Translations under genes and position numbers: made by a program
Source of the DNA: JAGNRR01 sp964409905
GTDB taxonomy: Bacteria > Bacteroidota > Bacteroidia > Chitinophagales > Chitinophagaceae
Assembly (NCBI GenBank): GCA_964409905.1
Contig: CAYPET010000001.1
Coordinates: 62,001 to 126,000 of the forward strand
Direction of reading: 5' to 3'
DNA length: 64,000 bases
Notes under the pieces: generated by a model
Database searches by the model: none
Told to the model about the DNA's origin: nothing
What the model saw: only the letters and a program-made list of their open reading frames with translations
Shown: in pieces, positions 34,675 through 43,203 of the stretch
How the letters are laid out: each line of letters starts with the position of its first letter
How positions within the stretch are numbered: position 1 is the stretch's first letter

Positions 34675-35148
34675 ATGAGCAAGAGCACTTTTATACTGAA
34701 AGAAACCTGCTGGATACTAAGTATACTGCTGGTAGTACTCCTGCTGACCGGATTGATTCATTATTCCTTTCATGGGCATATCAGCATCGTTGATATGCCT
34801 TGGTTTATATCTATTTTTGCTGCGATTGATCTCATCGTTTTCTACAATCATCTAAAGCGTATAAAAAAGCTGGGCATTGACCTGGGTCTGCCGGAAAATC
34901 AGCAAGGCATATTGTATAAAACAATAGTACTACAAATGCCTAAGGCAAAAGTGCTTGATATGCTGAATCAAAATGTATGGAAGTACAAAACCGAAAGTAA
35001 AGAGGAAACCGAACAAGGTACACTGCTGCGCATGAAGCATTACCGTTTGTTCGCGTACGAACGCTTGGAAATACTACTAAGCGAAACCGGCCCCGAAACC
35101 TGCAAGGTGCAGTTGGCAGCAGGTGTTAAAAAAATAATCGTTGGCTAA
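34675..35148 (+). CDS. two-TM hypothetical membrane protein
   Basis: 157 residues from ATG 34675; an in-frame ATG at 34660 overlaps a -7 box-like sequence (TATTTTTA at 34653-34660) and is therefore less likely. Two TM helices lie at about 9-32 and 42-60, followed by a soluble part with PENQQGILYKTIVLQMPKAKV and KTESKEETEQGTLLRMKHYRLF. No family recognised. Its TAA shares its last A with the ATG of the 32-residue reading frame at 35148, so the two are coupled. Confidence 0.62.
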   Translation: MSKSTFILKETCWILSILLVVLLLTGLIHYSFHGHISIVDMPWFISIFAAIDLIVFYNHLKRIKKLGIDLGLPENQQGILYKTIVLQMPKAKVLDMLNQNVWKYKTESKEETEQGTLLRMKHYRLFAYERLEILLSETGPETCKVQLAAGVKKIIVG

Positions 35149-35246
35149 TGAATAAACACCATGGCTGGCACGAAGCCGTGCGTCATATTGAATATTTTAC
35201 GAAGGAATTAAGCCAACGACAGGATTTACACCCTGCGATTGATTAA
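35148..35246 (+). CDS. 32-residue reading frame overlapping the stop of the previous gene
   Basis: The ATG at 35148 shares one base with the previous stop (TAATG), a classical stop-restart arrangement. The product contains HHGWHEAVRHIEYFTKELS and ends QDLHPAID, with a good amphipathic helix. It has no membrane segment. It ends 10 bases before the convergent wbqC-like gene. Either a genuine small protein or the stump of a longer gene; I do not recognise it. Confidence 0.4.
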   Translation: MNKHHGWHEAVRHIEYFTKELSQRQDLHPAID

Positions 35247-35256
35247 ATAAAGCCGC

Positions 35257-35850
35257 TTAGCTCCACCGCCCGCAACAAAACAAATAATCCAGCATGCTCA
35301 GGTTGGGCTCAAAGCCATGCCGGTCACTGAAAGGCTGCATATACGTCGGCTGTACAATGCCGGAGCGTTCTGTTGGTAAAAAAGCCGCGCGCTTATCAAC
35401 AAAGACATCTTTTTCAAAAGCATCAGTAAGCTGAATAGGCTTTTGTAACAGAAGTAACTTGAGCAGTAATTCGAGCGAGGCAATGTTCGCATCCAGCAGA
35501 TAGGTATAAGTCTTTTCATAATACGCCCGCAATGCGTCGCTATAGTATTCGAAATAGACTGAACGGCCATAACAGGACTCCAGCGTTTTCCAGTGCACAG
35601 CCTGCCAATCTTCATCAGTACATATTTTTATGTCCTTCATTATCGTGCGCTGATTGCGCCCACCTTCGAGCGGAACGCTCAAACAAATGACACCATTCGG
35701 CCCGGCCACATAGCAACGGTTGCGGTAGCTTTTGCGTACGAAATATTCGTGCTGCTCCATGCGGCTATTCGATGCATTTACAAAAGTCTGAAACCAATCC
35801 CAACAAGGAAAATATTCACAATCCATTATCACTACACTGTCTGTTGTCAT
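35257..35850 (-). CDS. WbqC-like family protein
   Basis: 197 residues, cytoplasmic. The N-terminal strand is DCEYFPCWDWFQTFVNASN, then YRNRCYVAGPNGVICLSVPLEGGRNQRTIMKDIKI and VHWKTLESCYGRSVYFEYY, all WbqC landmarks, though the usual QPxYFPwxGY start is altered here (DCEYFPCWDWF). WbqC proteins are found in polysaccharide gene clusters and are thought to act on sugar nucleotides, with no proven reaction. It is the only minus gene between convergent and divergent neighbours; the ATG at 35850 is 15 bases from the GWxTD gene start region. Confidence 0.8.
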   Translation of the reverse strand: MTTDSVVIMDCEYFPCWDWFQTFVNASNSRMEQHEYFVRKSYRNRCYVAGPNGVICLSVPLEGGRNQRTIMKDIKICTDEDWQAVHWKTLESCYGRSVYFEYYSDALRAYYEKTYTYLLDANIASLELLLKLLLLQKPIQLTDAFEKDVFVDKRAAFLPTERSGIVQPTYMQPFSDRHGFEPNLSMLDYLFCCGRWS

Positions 35851-35851
35851 A

Positions 35852-35859
35852 TACCTTTA
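35852..35859 (+). promoter_or_regulatory. candidate -7 box TACCTTTA for the GWxTD gene
   Basis: One mismatch from TAnnTTTG, six bases before the ATG at 35866, again a near-leaderless spacing. It supports the start at 35866 over the much longer open frame, which overlaps wbqC. Confidence 0.4.
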
Positions 35860-35865
35860 CGTTTT

Positions 35866-36906
35866 ATGCGACTGTTGTTATTCGTAGTCATGTTCTTGAG
35901 TTCGGGCTTTACACATGCCCAACATAGTTTTATTGTCCGGGCAGCCAAAGATAGCTTAGATGGCTTTATGCCATTCTATGACACTGACGAAAACGATATT
36001 CCGTTACTGATTAGTTTTGACCCAACGGTTGCGCTGGCTGAACATCATTTTACATATGCCATACAGCAAAAGTCTACCTTAGATCAACAATTGGATATTT
36101 ATGGCGATACCATTTTACTGGCCGGCCACAATTTTGATTATCAAATCCCTATCAACGATACTTTTATCAAAAGCGGTAATTACAGGCTCGTTTTTCGCTT
36201 GATACAACCATCTAAAAACGCCTTGGTAGAAGAAAAAGAAATATTGATTCAGACCTTGCGAAAACCAAATACGTATTATCGCGCAAACAAAAAAAGCCCA
36301 TCATTGCTGGTAAGCAACAAAGTAATTCACTCGGTTAGCAATATCGATGTAAGCAAAACGTTTGTAGCTCGTTATGACAATGTAGATCTTATAAAGCGCA
36401 ATATTTATGCGCTTGGGCCCATTGCCGAAAAAGCAGAAGAAGGCGCCTTAGAAAGTATAAGTAAAAACGACAATCTGGAGGAACTGCAGCGCTTTTTTTA
36501 CAACTTCTGGTATGCCCGCAACCCCAATAATCCGGATGCCGCATGGCAACTATATGTTGAAAAACTAAACTTTGTGGCCAAGAAATATGCCTTTGGTGCG
36601 CTTAAAGGTTATCAAACAGATATGGGCATTTTGTATCTAAAGTACGGCCCGCCCGATCAGGAAGTAAAAGCAAGCAACGAGCGGGGTACCCGTCCGTATG
36701 AAATTTGGTTTTATCGTGAGTTGGATAAATTTACCAACCTCAATATCCTGTTTGCACAAATCACCTCGCAGCCCAATGAGCGGGTCATCCTCCACTCTAC
36801 ATCACCAGATTTCTTTTTTAACCCCGGCTGGGAGTCGCAGCTTTTTACAGACCCTTCCGAAATAAATAATCGTAATTCACACCGTGTATATGACTTTTTC
36901 AAATAA
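35866..36906 (+). CDS. exported GWxTD domain-containing protein
   Basis: 346 residues. Signal peptide MRLLLFVVMFLSSGFTHAQ, then a beta-rich N-terminal part and a C-terminal GWxTD-type domain, visible in the YGPPDQEVKASNERGTRPYEIWFY core near 265-290 and a tail FNPGWESQLFTDPSEINN. The domain is widespread in Bacteroidota and of unknown function. The open frame upstream of 35866 lies antisense in the WbqC gene and is noise. It overlaps the LEA-type lipoprotein by 17 bases. Confidence 0.85.
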   Translation: MRLLLFVVMFLSSGFTHAQHSFIVRAAKDSLDGFMPFYDTDENDIPLLISFDPTVALAEHHFTYAIQQKSTLDQQLDIYGDTILLAGHNFDYQIPINDTFIKSGNYRLVFRLIQPSKNALVEEKEILIQTLRKPNTYYRANKKSPSLLVSNKVIHSVSNIDVSKTFVARYDNVDLIKRNIYALGPIAEKAEEGALESISKNDNLEELQRFFYNFWYARNPNNPDAAWQLYVEKLNFVAKKYAFGALKGYQTDMGILYLKYGPPDQEVKASNERGTRPYEIWFYRELDKFTNLNILFAQITSQPNERVILHSTSPDFFFNPGWESQLFTDPSEINNRNSHRVYDFFK

Positions 36907-37345
36907 GCCTTTTGCCACCATGCTAACAGCCTTACTGCCGTTGTTTTTTACTGCTTGTAATAATATTAAAGATATTGAATACAAAGGCATCAAAGAAAGT
37001 AAGTTGCAATCGCTTGGCATACAGCAGGGCACAATTAAACTGGTGTTGCAATATTATAACCCAAATAACTTCGGTATACAAGTGAAAGACACACAATTGG
37101 AAGTGTACGTGAACGATCAGTATGTCGGTATTGCTGAGAATCCTGAAATCTGTGTAGTGCCCAAACTAGCTGATTTCAACTTCCCGGTTTTGGTACATTT
37201 TAATCCGCTCAAAGCAATCGGACTAGTACGCTTGCTTAACGCACCAAACGTAAACCTAAGAGTGAAAGGCACTGCCAAGGCTGGCAAAGGAGGTGTATGG
37301 ATTCGAGTGCCCGTTGATGTAACGGAGCAAATCAACATGAAATAG
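36890..37345 (+). CDS. LEA type 2-like lipoprotein
   Basis: 151 residues from ATG 36890 (36884 and 36920 are alternatives). The signal peptide ends LFFTAC, a good lipobox; the mature protein is a single beta-sandwich with IKESKLQSLGIQQGTIKLVLQYYNPNNFGIQVKD and ENPEICVVPKLADFNFPV, the LEA-2 fold. LEA-2 proteins are lipid or stress related, but bacterial ones are largely uncharacterised. Overlap with the GWxTD gene implies co-expression, so both may sit in the envelope. Confidence 0.78.
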   Translation: MTFSNKPFATMLTALLPLFFTACNNIKDIEYKGIKESKLQSLGIQQGTIKLVLQYYNPNNFGIQVKDTQLEVYVNDQYVGIAENPEICVVPKLADFNFPVLVHFNPLKAIGLVRLLNAPNVNLRVKGTAKAGKGGVWIRVPVDVTEQINMK

Positions 37346-37350
37346 TATTA

Positions 37351-38439
37351 TTACGCTTGTGCAACCTGCATATCGTTCCCCTGACCAAAAATGCGCATCA
37401 TTTTAAAGTGCGATTTCACCGCACGCCACATCGTTGGGTTATCGTTGTAGGGTAAATTATATTCTTTGCAATGCTGTTTGACAATTTCACTCAAAGCAGG
37501 GTAATGTGTATGGCTAATTCTAGGGAACAAATGATGCTCAATTTGAAAATTCAAGCCGCCAACAAACCAATTGATTAAATGATTTTTACGGGCGAAATTA
37601 GCTGTTGTCAAAATTTGAGTCACCGCCCACTCTTCATCAATTTTGGTGTCTTCGTAGCCATCGTAAAAGTGTGTATTCTCCACTACATGGGCCAACTGAA
37701 ACACTACGCTTAATGTGAAGCCCATCACGGCATGCATCAGCATAAAGCCTGCCAACCACGGAAGAAAACCAACTACTGAAATCGGGATAACCATCCATAC
37801 GGTGATATAATAAATTTTGGTAAGCCAGAAAGCCAACTTCTCTTTATTGTCCATATTCCATGCCTTAGTAGTATTGATTTTTCGCTTAAAATATTTTTGA
37901 AAATCCATAAAGAAAATCCAGTAAAGTGATGAAATCATATATATAAAGGGCAGGTAAATATGCTGTATCCGATGTATTGGCAACCACTTTTGTGTTTCGC
38001 AGTGTCGTATAGTAGGATTTTTGGCTATATCATCATCCACCCCATCTACATTCGTATAGGTATGATGAATTACGTTATGCTTCTGTTTCCAGAAGAAGGA
38101 GTTGCCACCCAAAATATTCAATGAATATCCCATGAGGTCATTAAGCCAGCCTTTTGTGGAATAACTGCCATGGCAGGCATCATGCATCACATTAAACCCA
38201 ATACTTGCACCCACAAATCCAATCAGGGCTGCGGCTGCCAGTTTATAGCCATTTGACACATCCCCGAAAACGGCCACATAATAAGCCGCAATAAAAATCA
38301 CAAAAAGCACTACCGCCTTATGATAAATGCTCCAGGTCCCGGTCTTTTTCTTGCCTGTTTGTTGAAAATATTCATCAACTTTTACCTTCAGCGTTGGATA
38401 AAAATCTCCTTTTTTATTGTTGAATGTAATCTTTGCCAT
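37351..38439 (-). CDS. acyl-lipid/acyl-CoA desaturase (front-end type histidine boxes)
   Basis: 362 residues from ATG 38439. The membrane di-iron motifs are complete: HDACH near 98, HNVIHH near 133 and QIEHHLFP near 300, the QxxHH form of delta-5/6-like desaturases. TM helices at about 45-85, 190-225 are visible. It introduces a double bond into fatty acyl chains using oxygen and ferredoxin, adjusting membrane fluidity. The start lies six bases after a perfect -7 box, and an inverted repeat sits in the -33 area, so expression may be controlled by a repressor or activator. Confidence 0.9.
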   Translation of the reverse strand: MAKITFNNKKGDFYPTLKVKVDEYFQQTGKKKTGTWSIYHKAVVLFVIFIAAYYVAVFGDVSNGYKLAAAALIGFVGASIGFNVMHDACHGSYSTKGWLNDLMGYSLNILGGNSFFWKQKHNVIHHTYTNVDGVDDDIAKNPTIRHCETQKWLPIHRIQHIYLPFIYMISSLYWIFFMDFQKYFKRKINTTKAWNMDNKEKLAFWLTKIYYITVWMVIPISVVGFLPWLAGFMLMHAVMGFTLSVVFQLAHVVENTHFYDGYEDTKIDEEWAVTQILTTANFARKNHLINWFVGGLNFQIEHHLFPRISHTHYPALSEIVKQHCKEYNLPYNDNPTMWRAVKSHFKMMRIFGQGNDMQVAQA

Positions 38440-38445
38440 AAGGTA

Positions 38446-38453
38446 CAAAGATA
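38446..38453 (-). promoter_or_regulatory. -7 promoter box TATCTTTG for the desaturase
   Basis: Perfect TAnnTTTG, minus strand, six bases before ATG 38439. It overlaps the TTG that would start the longer open frame at 38448. Confidence 0.6.
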
Positions 38454-38458
38454 CTCGT

Positions 38459-38480
38459 TAAAGGGTTCTTTAACCCTTTA
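38459..38480 (-). promoter_or_regulatory. inverted repeat in the desaturase promoter (candidate operator)
   Basis: TAAAGGGTT, a four-base loop (CTTT) and AACCCTTTA form a perfect nine-base inverted repeat. It lies 6 to 27 bases upstream of the -7 box, covering the -33 region. No T run follows on the transcribed strand, so it is not a terminator. A dimeric regulator is a reasonable reading. Confidence 0.5.
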
Positions 38481-38584
38481 TATATGTTATAGGTACGATT
38501 GATATTTGTCAATATCTAAAGCTTGACACACAAGTGACAATGCAACGCAATCTTCACGAATTTCAATCTTAAATCAGACTTCCC

Positions 38585-40156
38585 TTAATCTTTCAACACT
38601 TTATAGGTAGGGTCTTCAAGTACGTTGACGTCAATCACTTTTTCAGCATTTTTTAGCAAGTTTTTGCAATCTGCATTCAAGTGTTTCAGGTGAACTATTT
38701 TGCCTGCTTTAAGGTAGCGTTCTGTTAATTTATTGACTGCTTCTATTGCGCTCATGTCGGTAATCCGACTTTCGGCAAAGTCAATAATCACTTCATTCGG
38801 ATCATTTTGCACATCAAATTTTTCATTAAAAACCGCCACTGAACCGAAGAACAAGGGGCCATAGATTTCATAATGTTTCACCCCTTGCTCGTCAATAAAT
38901 TTCCGTGCGCGAATACGCTTAGCATTATCCCAGGCAAATACCAAAGCCGAAATTATCACACCCACCAATACGGCCAAGGCCAGATTATGCAAGAAGACAG
39001 TCACCAGCGTTACCACCACCATTACGAAGATGTCAGACTTTGGCATTTTATTAAACACCCGAAAACTCGCCCACTCGAAGGTGCCTATGGCCACCATAAA
39101 CATTAATCCTACTAATGAGGCCATGGGTAATTTCTCAATCAGGGCGGAACCAAACATGATAAACACCAATAGCATTACGGCAGCCACAATACCGGATAGG
39201 CGCGCTCGTGCTCCGTTGGAAGTATTAATCAAGCTTTGCCCAATCATAGCACAACCACCCATACCTGCAAAAAATCCTGATAGAATGTTCGCCGTTCCTT
39301 GTGCTACTGCTTCTTTGTTTCCACTTCCACGCGTTTGCGTAATTTCATCAACCAAGTTCAACGTCAGTAAACTTTCTATCAAGCCAACACCAGCAACAAT
39401 AGCGGAATAAGGAAGTATGACTTTTATCGTCTCCCAAGCAAAAGGAATTGTTGGTATACCAAAAGGCGGAAAGCCTCCCTTGATAGATTCGCCCTCGTTG
39501 AGCGTGCCGGCAATGGTAAGTGTATCCACATCAAATAGCATTACAATAGCCGTAACCACTATAATAGCCGCCAGCGAAGAAGGAAAAGCTCTAGTGATTT
39601 TTGGCAAGCCCCAAATTATGAGCATGGTCAGCAGCACCAAGCCCAGCATAATATACAGCTGCGTACCACTTAGTAATTGTTCGCCCCCTTTCTGATAAAA
39701 ATTGGGGAACTGCGCCATAAAAATAATTATCGCCAAGCCGTTAACAAAGCCAAACATAACGGAGTGCGGAACTAAACGAATGAATTTCCCCAAACGTAAA
39801 AAACCAAATATGATTTGTAAAACACCAGCCAAAATAACCGTTGCAAAAACATATTGCAGAATTTGTTCTGCTCCAATGCCAGGCATCATTTCTTTCAACT
39901 CCACTATCAACCCGACAAAAACTACAGCTACTGCACCAGTAGCCCCCGAAATCATACCGGGCCGACCACCAAAAATAGAGGTAATCAAACCCATTACAAA
40001 TGCCGCATATAAACCCGTAAGCGGATGAAAGCCAGCAATAAATGCAAAAGCGATTGCTTCTGGTACCAAGGCTAAGGCTACAGTTAAACCGGAAAGAACT
40101 TCTGTTTTGTAATCTACCTTTTGCTGAAAATCAAAAATGTTTATAAACTTCTTCAT
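38585..40156 (-). CDS. SulP-family anion transporter
   Basis: 523 residues from ATG 40156 (MKKFINIFDF). The SulP signature GLTVALALVPEAIAFAFIAGFHPLTGLYAAF near 20-50 leads into about 10-12 TM helices, and a C-terminal STAS domain (NEVIIDFAESRITDMSAIEAVNKL) near 445-470. SulP proteins move sulphate, bicarbonate or other anions; the substrate cannot be told. The upstream in-frame ATG at 40183 would add nine residues with an arginine and is probably not used. A run of alternating CG lies just before the ATG. Transcribed alone. Confidence 0.9.
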   Translation of the reverse strand: MKKFINIFDFQQKVDYKTEVLSGLTVALALVPEAIAFAFIAGFHPLTGLYAAFVMGLITSIFGGRPGMISGATGAVAVVFVGLIVELKEMMPGIGAEQILQYVFATVILAGVLQIIFGFLRLGKFIRLVPHSVMFGFVNGLAIIIFMAQFPNFYQKGGEQLLSGTQLYIMLGLVLLTMLIIWGLPKITRAFPSSLAAIIVVTAIVMLFDVDTLTIAGTLNEGESIKGGFPPFGIPTIPFAWETIKVILPYSAIVAGVGLIESLLTLNLVDEITQTRGSGNKEAVAQGTANILSGFFAGMGGCAMIGQSLINTSNGARARLSGIVAAVMLLVFIMFGSALIEKLPMASLVGLMFMVAIGTFEWASFRVFNKMPKSDIFVMVVVTLVTVFLHNLALAVLVGVIISALVFAWDNAKRIRARKFIDEQGVKHYEIYGPLFFGSVAVFNEKFDVQNDPNEVIIDFAESRITDMSAIEAVNKLTERYLKAGKIVHLKHLNADCKNLLKNAEKVIDVNVLEDPTYKVLKD

Positions 40157-40252
40157 GCGCGCGCGCGAAATTACTGAAAGCAAGCGAGGATGCCTTTATT
40201 CCTGCACTGTATGATGTGATTAAAACGTCATCGGAGCTAGGCTATGACATTG

Positions 40253-40260
40253 TACTTTTG
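40253..40260 (+). promoter_or_regulatory. -7 promoter box TACTTTTG before ywbE
   Basis: Perfect TAnnTTTG, four bases (ACCC) before the ATG at 40265, giving a predicted leaderless mRNA. Confidence 0.6.
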
Positions 40261-40264
40261 ACCC

Positions 40265-40477
40265 ATGACGGCATTAGATGGAAGGGTTCGCGCCAATATC
40301 CGTATTGGTCAAGTAGTAGAAATAGTACTTAAGAAAGACCAACGCACAGGTGAACTAACCGAAGGTATTGTAAAAGGTATTTTGACCAGCGCACCGAAAC
40401 ATTCGCACGGAATAAAGGTTATCCTAGAATCGAATCAGGTGGGCCGCGTAAAAAACATTATTGAAGATGTAGATTAA
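40265..40477 (+). CDS. YwbE family protein
   Basis: 70 residues, cytoplasmic, small beta-rich protein. GRVRANIRIGQVVEIVLKKDQRTGELTEGIVKGILT followed by HSHGIKVILESNQVGRVKNI is the YwbE family sequence as I know it. Function unknown; the fold is likely a small barrel. It is monocistronic, between divergent SulP and convergent fhs, with a promoter four bases before the ATG. Confidence 0.85.
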   Translation: MTALDGRVRANIRIGQVVEIVLKKDQRTGELTEGIVKGILTSAPKHSHGIKVILESNQVGRVKNIIEDVD

Positions 40478-40509
40478 AACAAAAAAGATTTTTTACATCA
40501 AATGACTGA

Positions 40510-42186
40510 CTAACTCAATCCGGTAATCACACCATGCCTATCAATATCCATGCCCTCACTGGCTGGTATGGCAGGCAAGCCGGGCATGCGCATCATATCA
40601 CCTAGGATAGGAATTACAAAACCAGCGCCTGCAGCAAATTCAAATTCGCGCACATTGATTTCAAACCCTTCCGGTCGGCCTACCAGCTTTTCATTATCAC
40701 TTAATGATTTTTGCGTTTTCGCCATGCATATCGGGAAACCGTCATAGCCTAAGTCTTTTATCGTTTTTAGCTGTCTGCGAGCTTTCGCTGAATAGTTTAC
40801 ATTGCTTGCTCCGTAAATTTCTGTGGCTATGGTATTGATTTTTTCTTCTACACTTAAGTTCCAATCATAGAGTTTCTCAAAATTACTTTCACCACTTTCT
40901 GCGGCTTCCACTACGGCCTGCGCGAGTGCCTTGGTTCCTTCGCCGCCTTTTGCAAAGCCATAACTCACCACAGCTTTCACACCCATTTTTTCGCAGGCTT
41001 GCTGAACAAATTGGATTTCTTCCTCAGTATCAGCTGGAAAATGATTAATGGCAACCACAGGTTGAAGATGATATTTCATACAATTCTCAATATGCTTCGC
41101 CAGGTTGGCAAAACCGGCCTCTACTTTTTCTAAGCTTGCCGTATTGTATTCATCCTTCGTTGCACCCCCGTGGTGGCGCAGCGCGCGAATGGTAGCCACT
41201 AACACCATGGCCTGTGGTTTGATACCGGCATAGCCACATTTGATGTTCAGGAATTTCTCCGCACCTAGGTCTGCACCAAAGCCTGCCTCAGTAACAACAT
41301 AATCGCCCAGGCTCATACCCATTTTAGTAGCTAAAATTGTGTTCGTGCCCTGTGCAATATTGGCAAAAGGTCCGCCATGTATAATTGCAGGATTACCCTC
41401 GAGGGTTTGAACCAGATTGGGTTTGATGGCATCTTTTAAAAGTATTGCCATAGCGCCTTCAGCTTTTAAATCTTTGGCATAAATAGGCTCTTTTTCATAC
41501 GTGTACCCAATGAAAATGCTACCTAAACGTTTTTTTAAATCTTCAATATCCGTAGCCATACACAAAATGGCCATCACCTCAGAGGCTGGTGTAATATTAA
41601 AACCATCTTCGCGTGGCACACCTTGTAGCGTACCTCCCAGACCAATGACCATATTGCGAAGGGAGCGGTCATTCATATCCATCACCCGCTTCCAAACAAT
41701 GGTTCGTGGATCAATACCCAACGAGCGTGTTTTGCTCTGTATGTTATTGTCAATTAAGGCAGAGAGCAAATTATTTGCTTTTTCAACAGCTGCAAAATCA
41801 CCGGTAAAGTGCAAATTGATATCCTCCATGGGTATCACCTGTGAGTAACCACCACCGGCAGCACCTCCTTTAATACCAAACACCGGACCTAAGCTTGGCT
41901 CGCGTAACACCACCAGGGCTTTTTTGCCAATTTTGTTTAGCCCCTCGTTTAAGCCAATAGATACAGTTGTTTTCCCTTCACCTGCCGGCGTAGGATTGAT
42001 GGCTGAAACCAAAATAAGTTTTGAGGCTGCCACCTTGGCTTCATCTATCAATTCTAATGGCAATTTTGCTTTATTCTGACCATAGTAGTATAAGTGCTCT
42101 TCGCCTACACCAAGTTTGGCAGCTATTTCTTTAATGTGTTTTGGTTTAGCGTTCTGTGCAATTTCTAAATCTGATTGAAAACTCAT
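40510..42186 (-). CDS. fhs: formate--tetrahydrofolate ligase
   Basis: 558 residues, normal family length. The ATP site NPTPAGEGKTTVSIGLNEGL is near residue 64, followed by REPSLGPVFGIKGGAAGGGYSQV, VVAINHFPADTEEE and the C-terminal RMPGLPAIP with the end of the active site. It makes 10-formyl-THF from formate, ATP and THF, which supplies the purH transformylase reaction. Start ATG 42186 is well supported. No other one-carbon gene is adjacent. Confidence 0.95.
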   Translation of the reverse strand: MSFQSDLEIAQNAKPKHIKEIAAKLGVGEEHLYYYGQNKAKLPLELIDEAKVAASKLILVSAINPTPAGEGKTTVSIGLNEGLNKIGKKALVVLREPSLGPVFGIKGGAAGGGYSQVIPMEDINLHFTGDFAAVEKANNLLSALIDNNIQSKTRSLGIDPRTIVWKRVMDMNDRSLRNMVIGLGGTLQGVPREDGFNITPASEVMAILCMATDIEDLKKRLGSIFIGYTYEKEPIYAKDLKAEGAMAILLKDAIKPNLVQTLEGNPAIIHGGPFANIAQGTNTILATKMGMSLGDYVVTEAGFGADLGAEKFLNIKCGYAGIKPQAMVLVATIRALRHHGGATKDEYNTASLEKVEAGFANLAKHIENCMKYHLQPVVAINHFPADTEEEIQFVQQACEKMGVKAVVSYGFAKGGEGTKALAQAVVEAAESGESNFEKLYDWNLSVEEKINTIATEIYGASNVNYSAKARRQLKTIKDLGYDGFPICMAKTQKSLSDNEKLVGRPEGFEINVREFEFAAGAGFVIPILGDMMRMPGLPAIPASEGMDIDRHGVITGLS

Positions 42187-42364
42187 GTTTTATGTTTTGT
42201 TGTTTCTGTTTTGATAAATGGGCTTCGACTAAATCGGCTTGGCCTTTTTTGGGTCTTGTAAATATAATAGTAGCAGACAAACAATTGGTCTGACGCAACA
42301 ACTTTTCAAGAGGATGGTCATTGTAGTTTGCAGGCAATTACCTTTTTAATGTGTAATCATTTTA

Positions 42365-43147
42365 CTAATAAACATGCTGTCCACCATTTATACTGTAGTT
42401 AGCACCGGTAATGAAACTAGTATCGCCATTGGCCAGAAACGAAACCAGGTGGGCTACCTCATGAGTACCGCCTAAACGCCCCATTGGGATTTGGGCTACT
42501 ATCTGGTCGCGTACTTTTTCGGGTACGGCTATCACCATATCGGTAGCAATATAACCAGGCGAAATCGTGTTGACCGTTACACCATATTTTGCTACCTCCA
42601 TAGCCAGTGTTTTGGTAAAGCCATGCATACCGGCCTTGGCCGCCGAATAATTTGTTTGTCCAAACTGGCCACGCTGCCCATTAACCGAAGAGATATTGAT
42701 AATTCGTCCAAATTGTCTTTCTATCATCCCTTCAATCACTTGTCGTGTGCAATTGAATACACTGTTCAAATTGGTATCGATAACGGCATGCCAATCTTCG
42801 GGTTTCATTTTTGATAATCGACCATCACGGGTTATACCGGCATTGTTCACTAATACGTCCACGCCACCATATTCGGCTTCGATGTTTTTTATCATTTCAC
42901 CTACCGAGTCATAATTGCAAACATCCCCTTTGGCCATTTTAATATCAAAACCTTCTTCTTTCATTTTAGCCTGCCAGGCATCGGCCTTTTCCTGATTGCG
43001 ATAATTGGCAATTACGGTCAATCCATCCTTATATAATTCTTTGCACATGGCTGTACCTAATCCCCCTGTGGCTCCTGTAACTAAGGCAACACGCTTTTTT
43101 TTTCTCCATAAATTCAAATTTGTCAGTAAGGTAAAAAAAATACTCAT
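42365..43147 (-). CDS. SDR-family acetoacetyl-CoA reductase (PhaB/FabG-like), start probably shifted by a homopolymer
   Basis: 260 residues as called. The SDR landmarks are GATGGLGTAM, NNAGITRDG, the catalytic serine in INISSVNGQ, YSAAKAG, and the C-terminus ITGANYSINGGQHVY, which resembles PhaB of polyhydroxybutyrate synthesis; a FabG role is equally possible since no phaC is nearby. The N-terminal 18 residues are unlike the family. The ATG at 43109, five bases after a CAAATTTG box, would start MEKKKRVALVTG if the run of nine As at 43103-43095 had eight. So either the sequence has an extra A or the gene depends on slippage; the open frame upstream to 43147 is a fallback. Confidence 0.82.
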   Translation of the reverse strand: MSIFFTLLTNLNLWRKKKRVALVTGATGGLGTAMCKELYKDGLTVIANYRNQEKADAWQAKMKEEGFDIKMAKGDVCNYDSVGEMIKNIEAEYGGVDVLVNNAGITRDGRLSKMKPEDWHAVIDTNLNSVFNCTRQVIEGMIERQFGRIINISSVNGQRGQFGQTNYSAAKAGMHGFTKTLAMEVAKYGVTVNTISPGYIATDMVIAVPEKVRDQIVAQIPMGRLGGTHEVAHLVSFLANGDTSFITGANYSINGGQHVY

Positions 43148-43203
43148 TTATTAAACTTGCTGTGCCATATTCTTAAAACAAGAAGGCTGCAACTGTTGTA
43201 CAC

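Noticed and set aside
35593..35865. Extension of the GWxTD frame upstream to 35593
   Set aside because: It lies antisense within wbqC, and a clear signal peptide starts at 35866 after a near-match promoter box.
40147..40166. Alternating CG run before the SulP gene as a Z-DNA or recombination signal
   Set aside because: Only about five CG pairs, readily explained by chance and by the ATG context.
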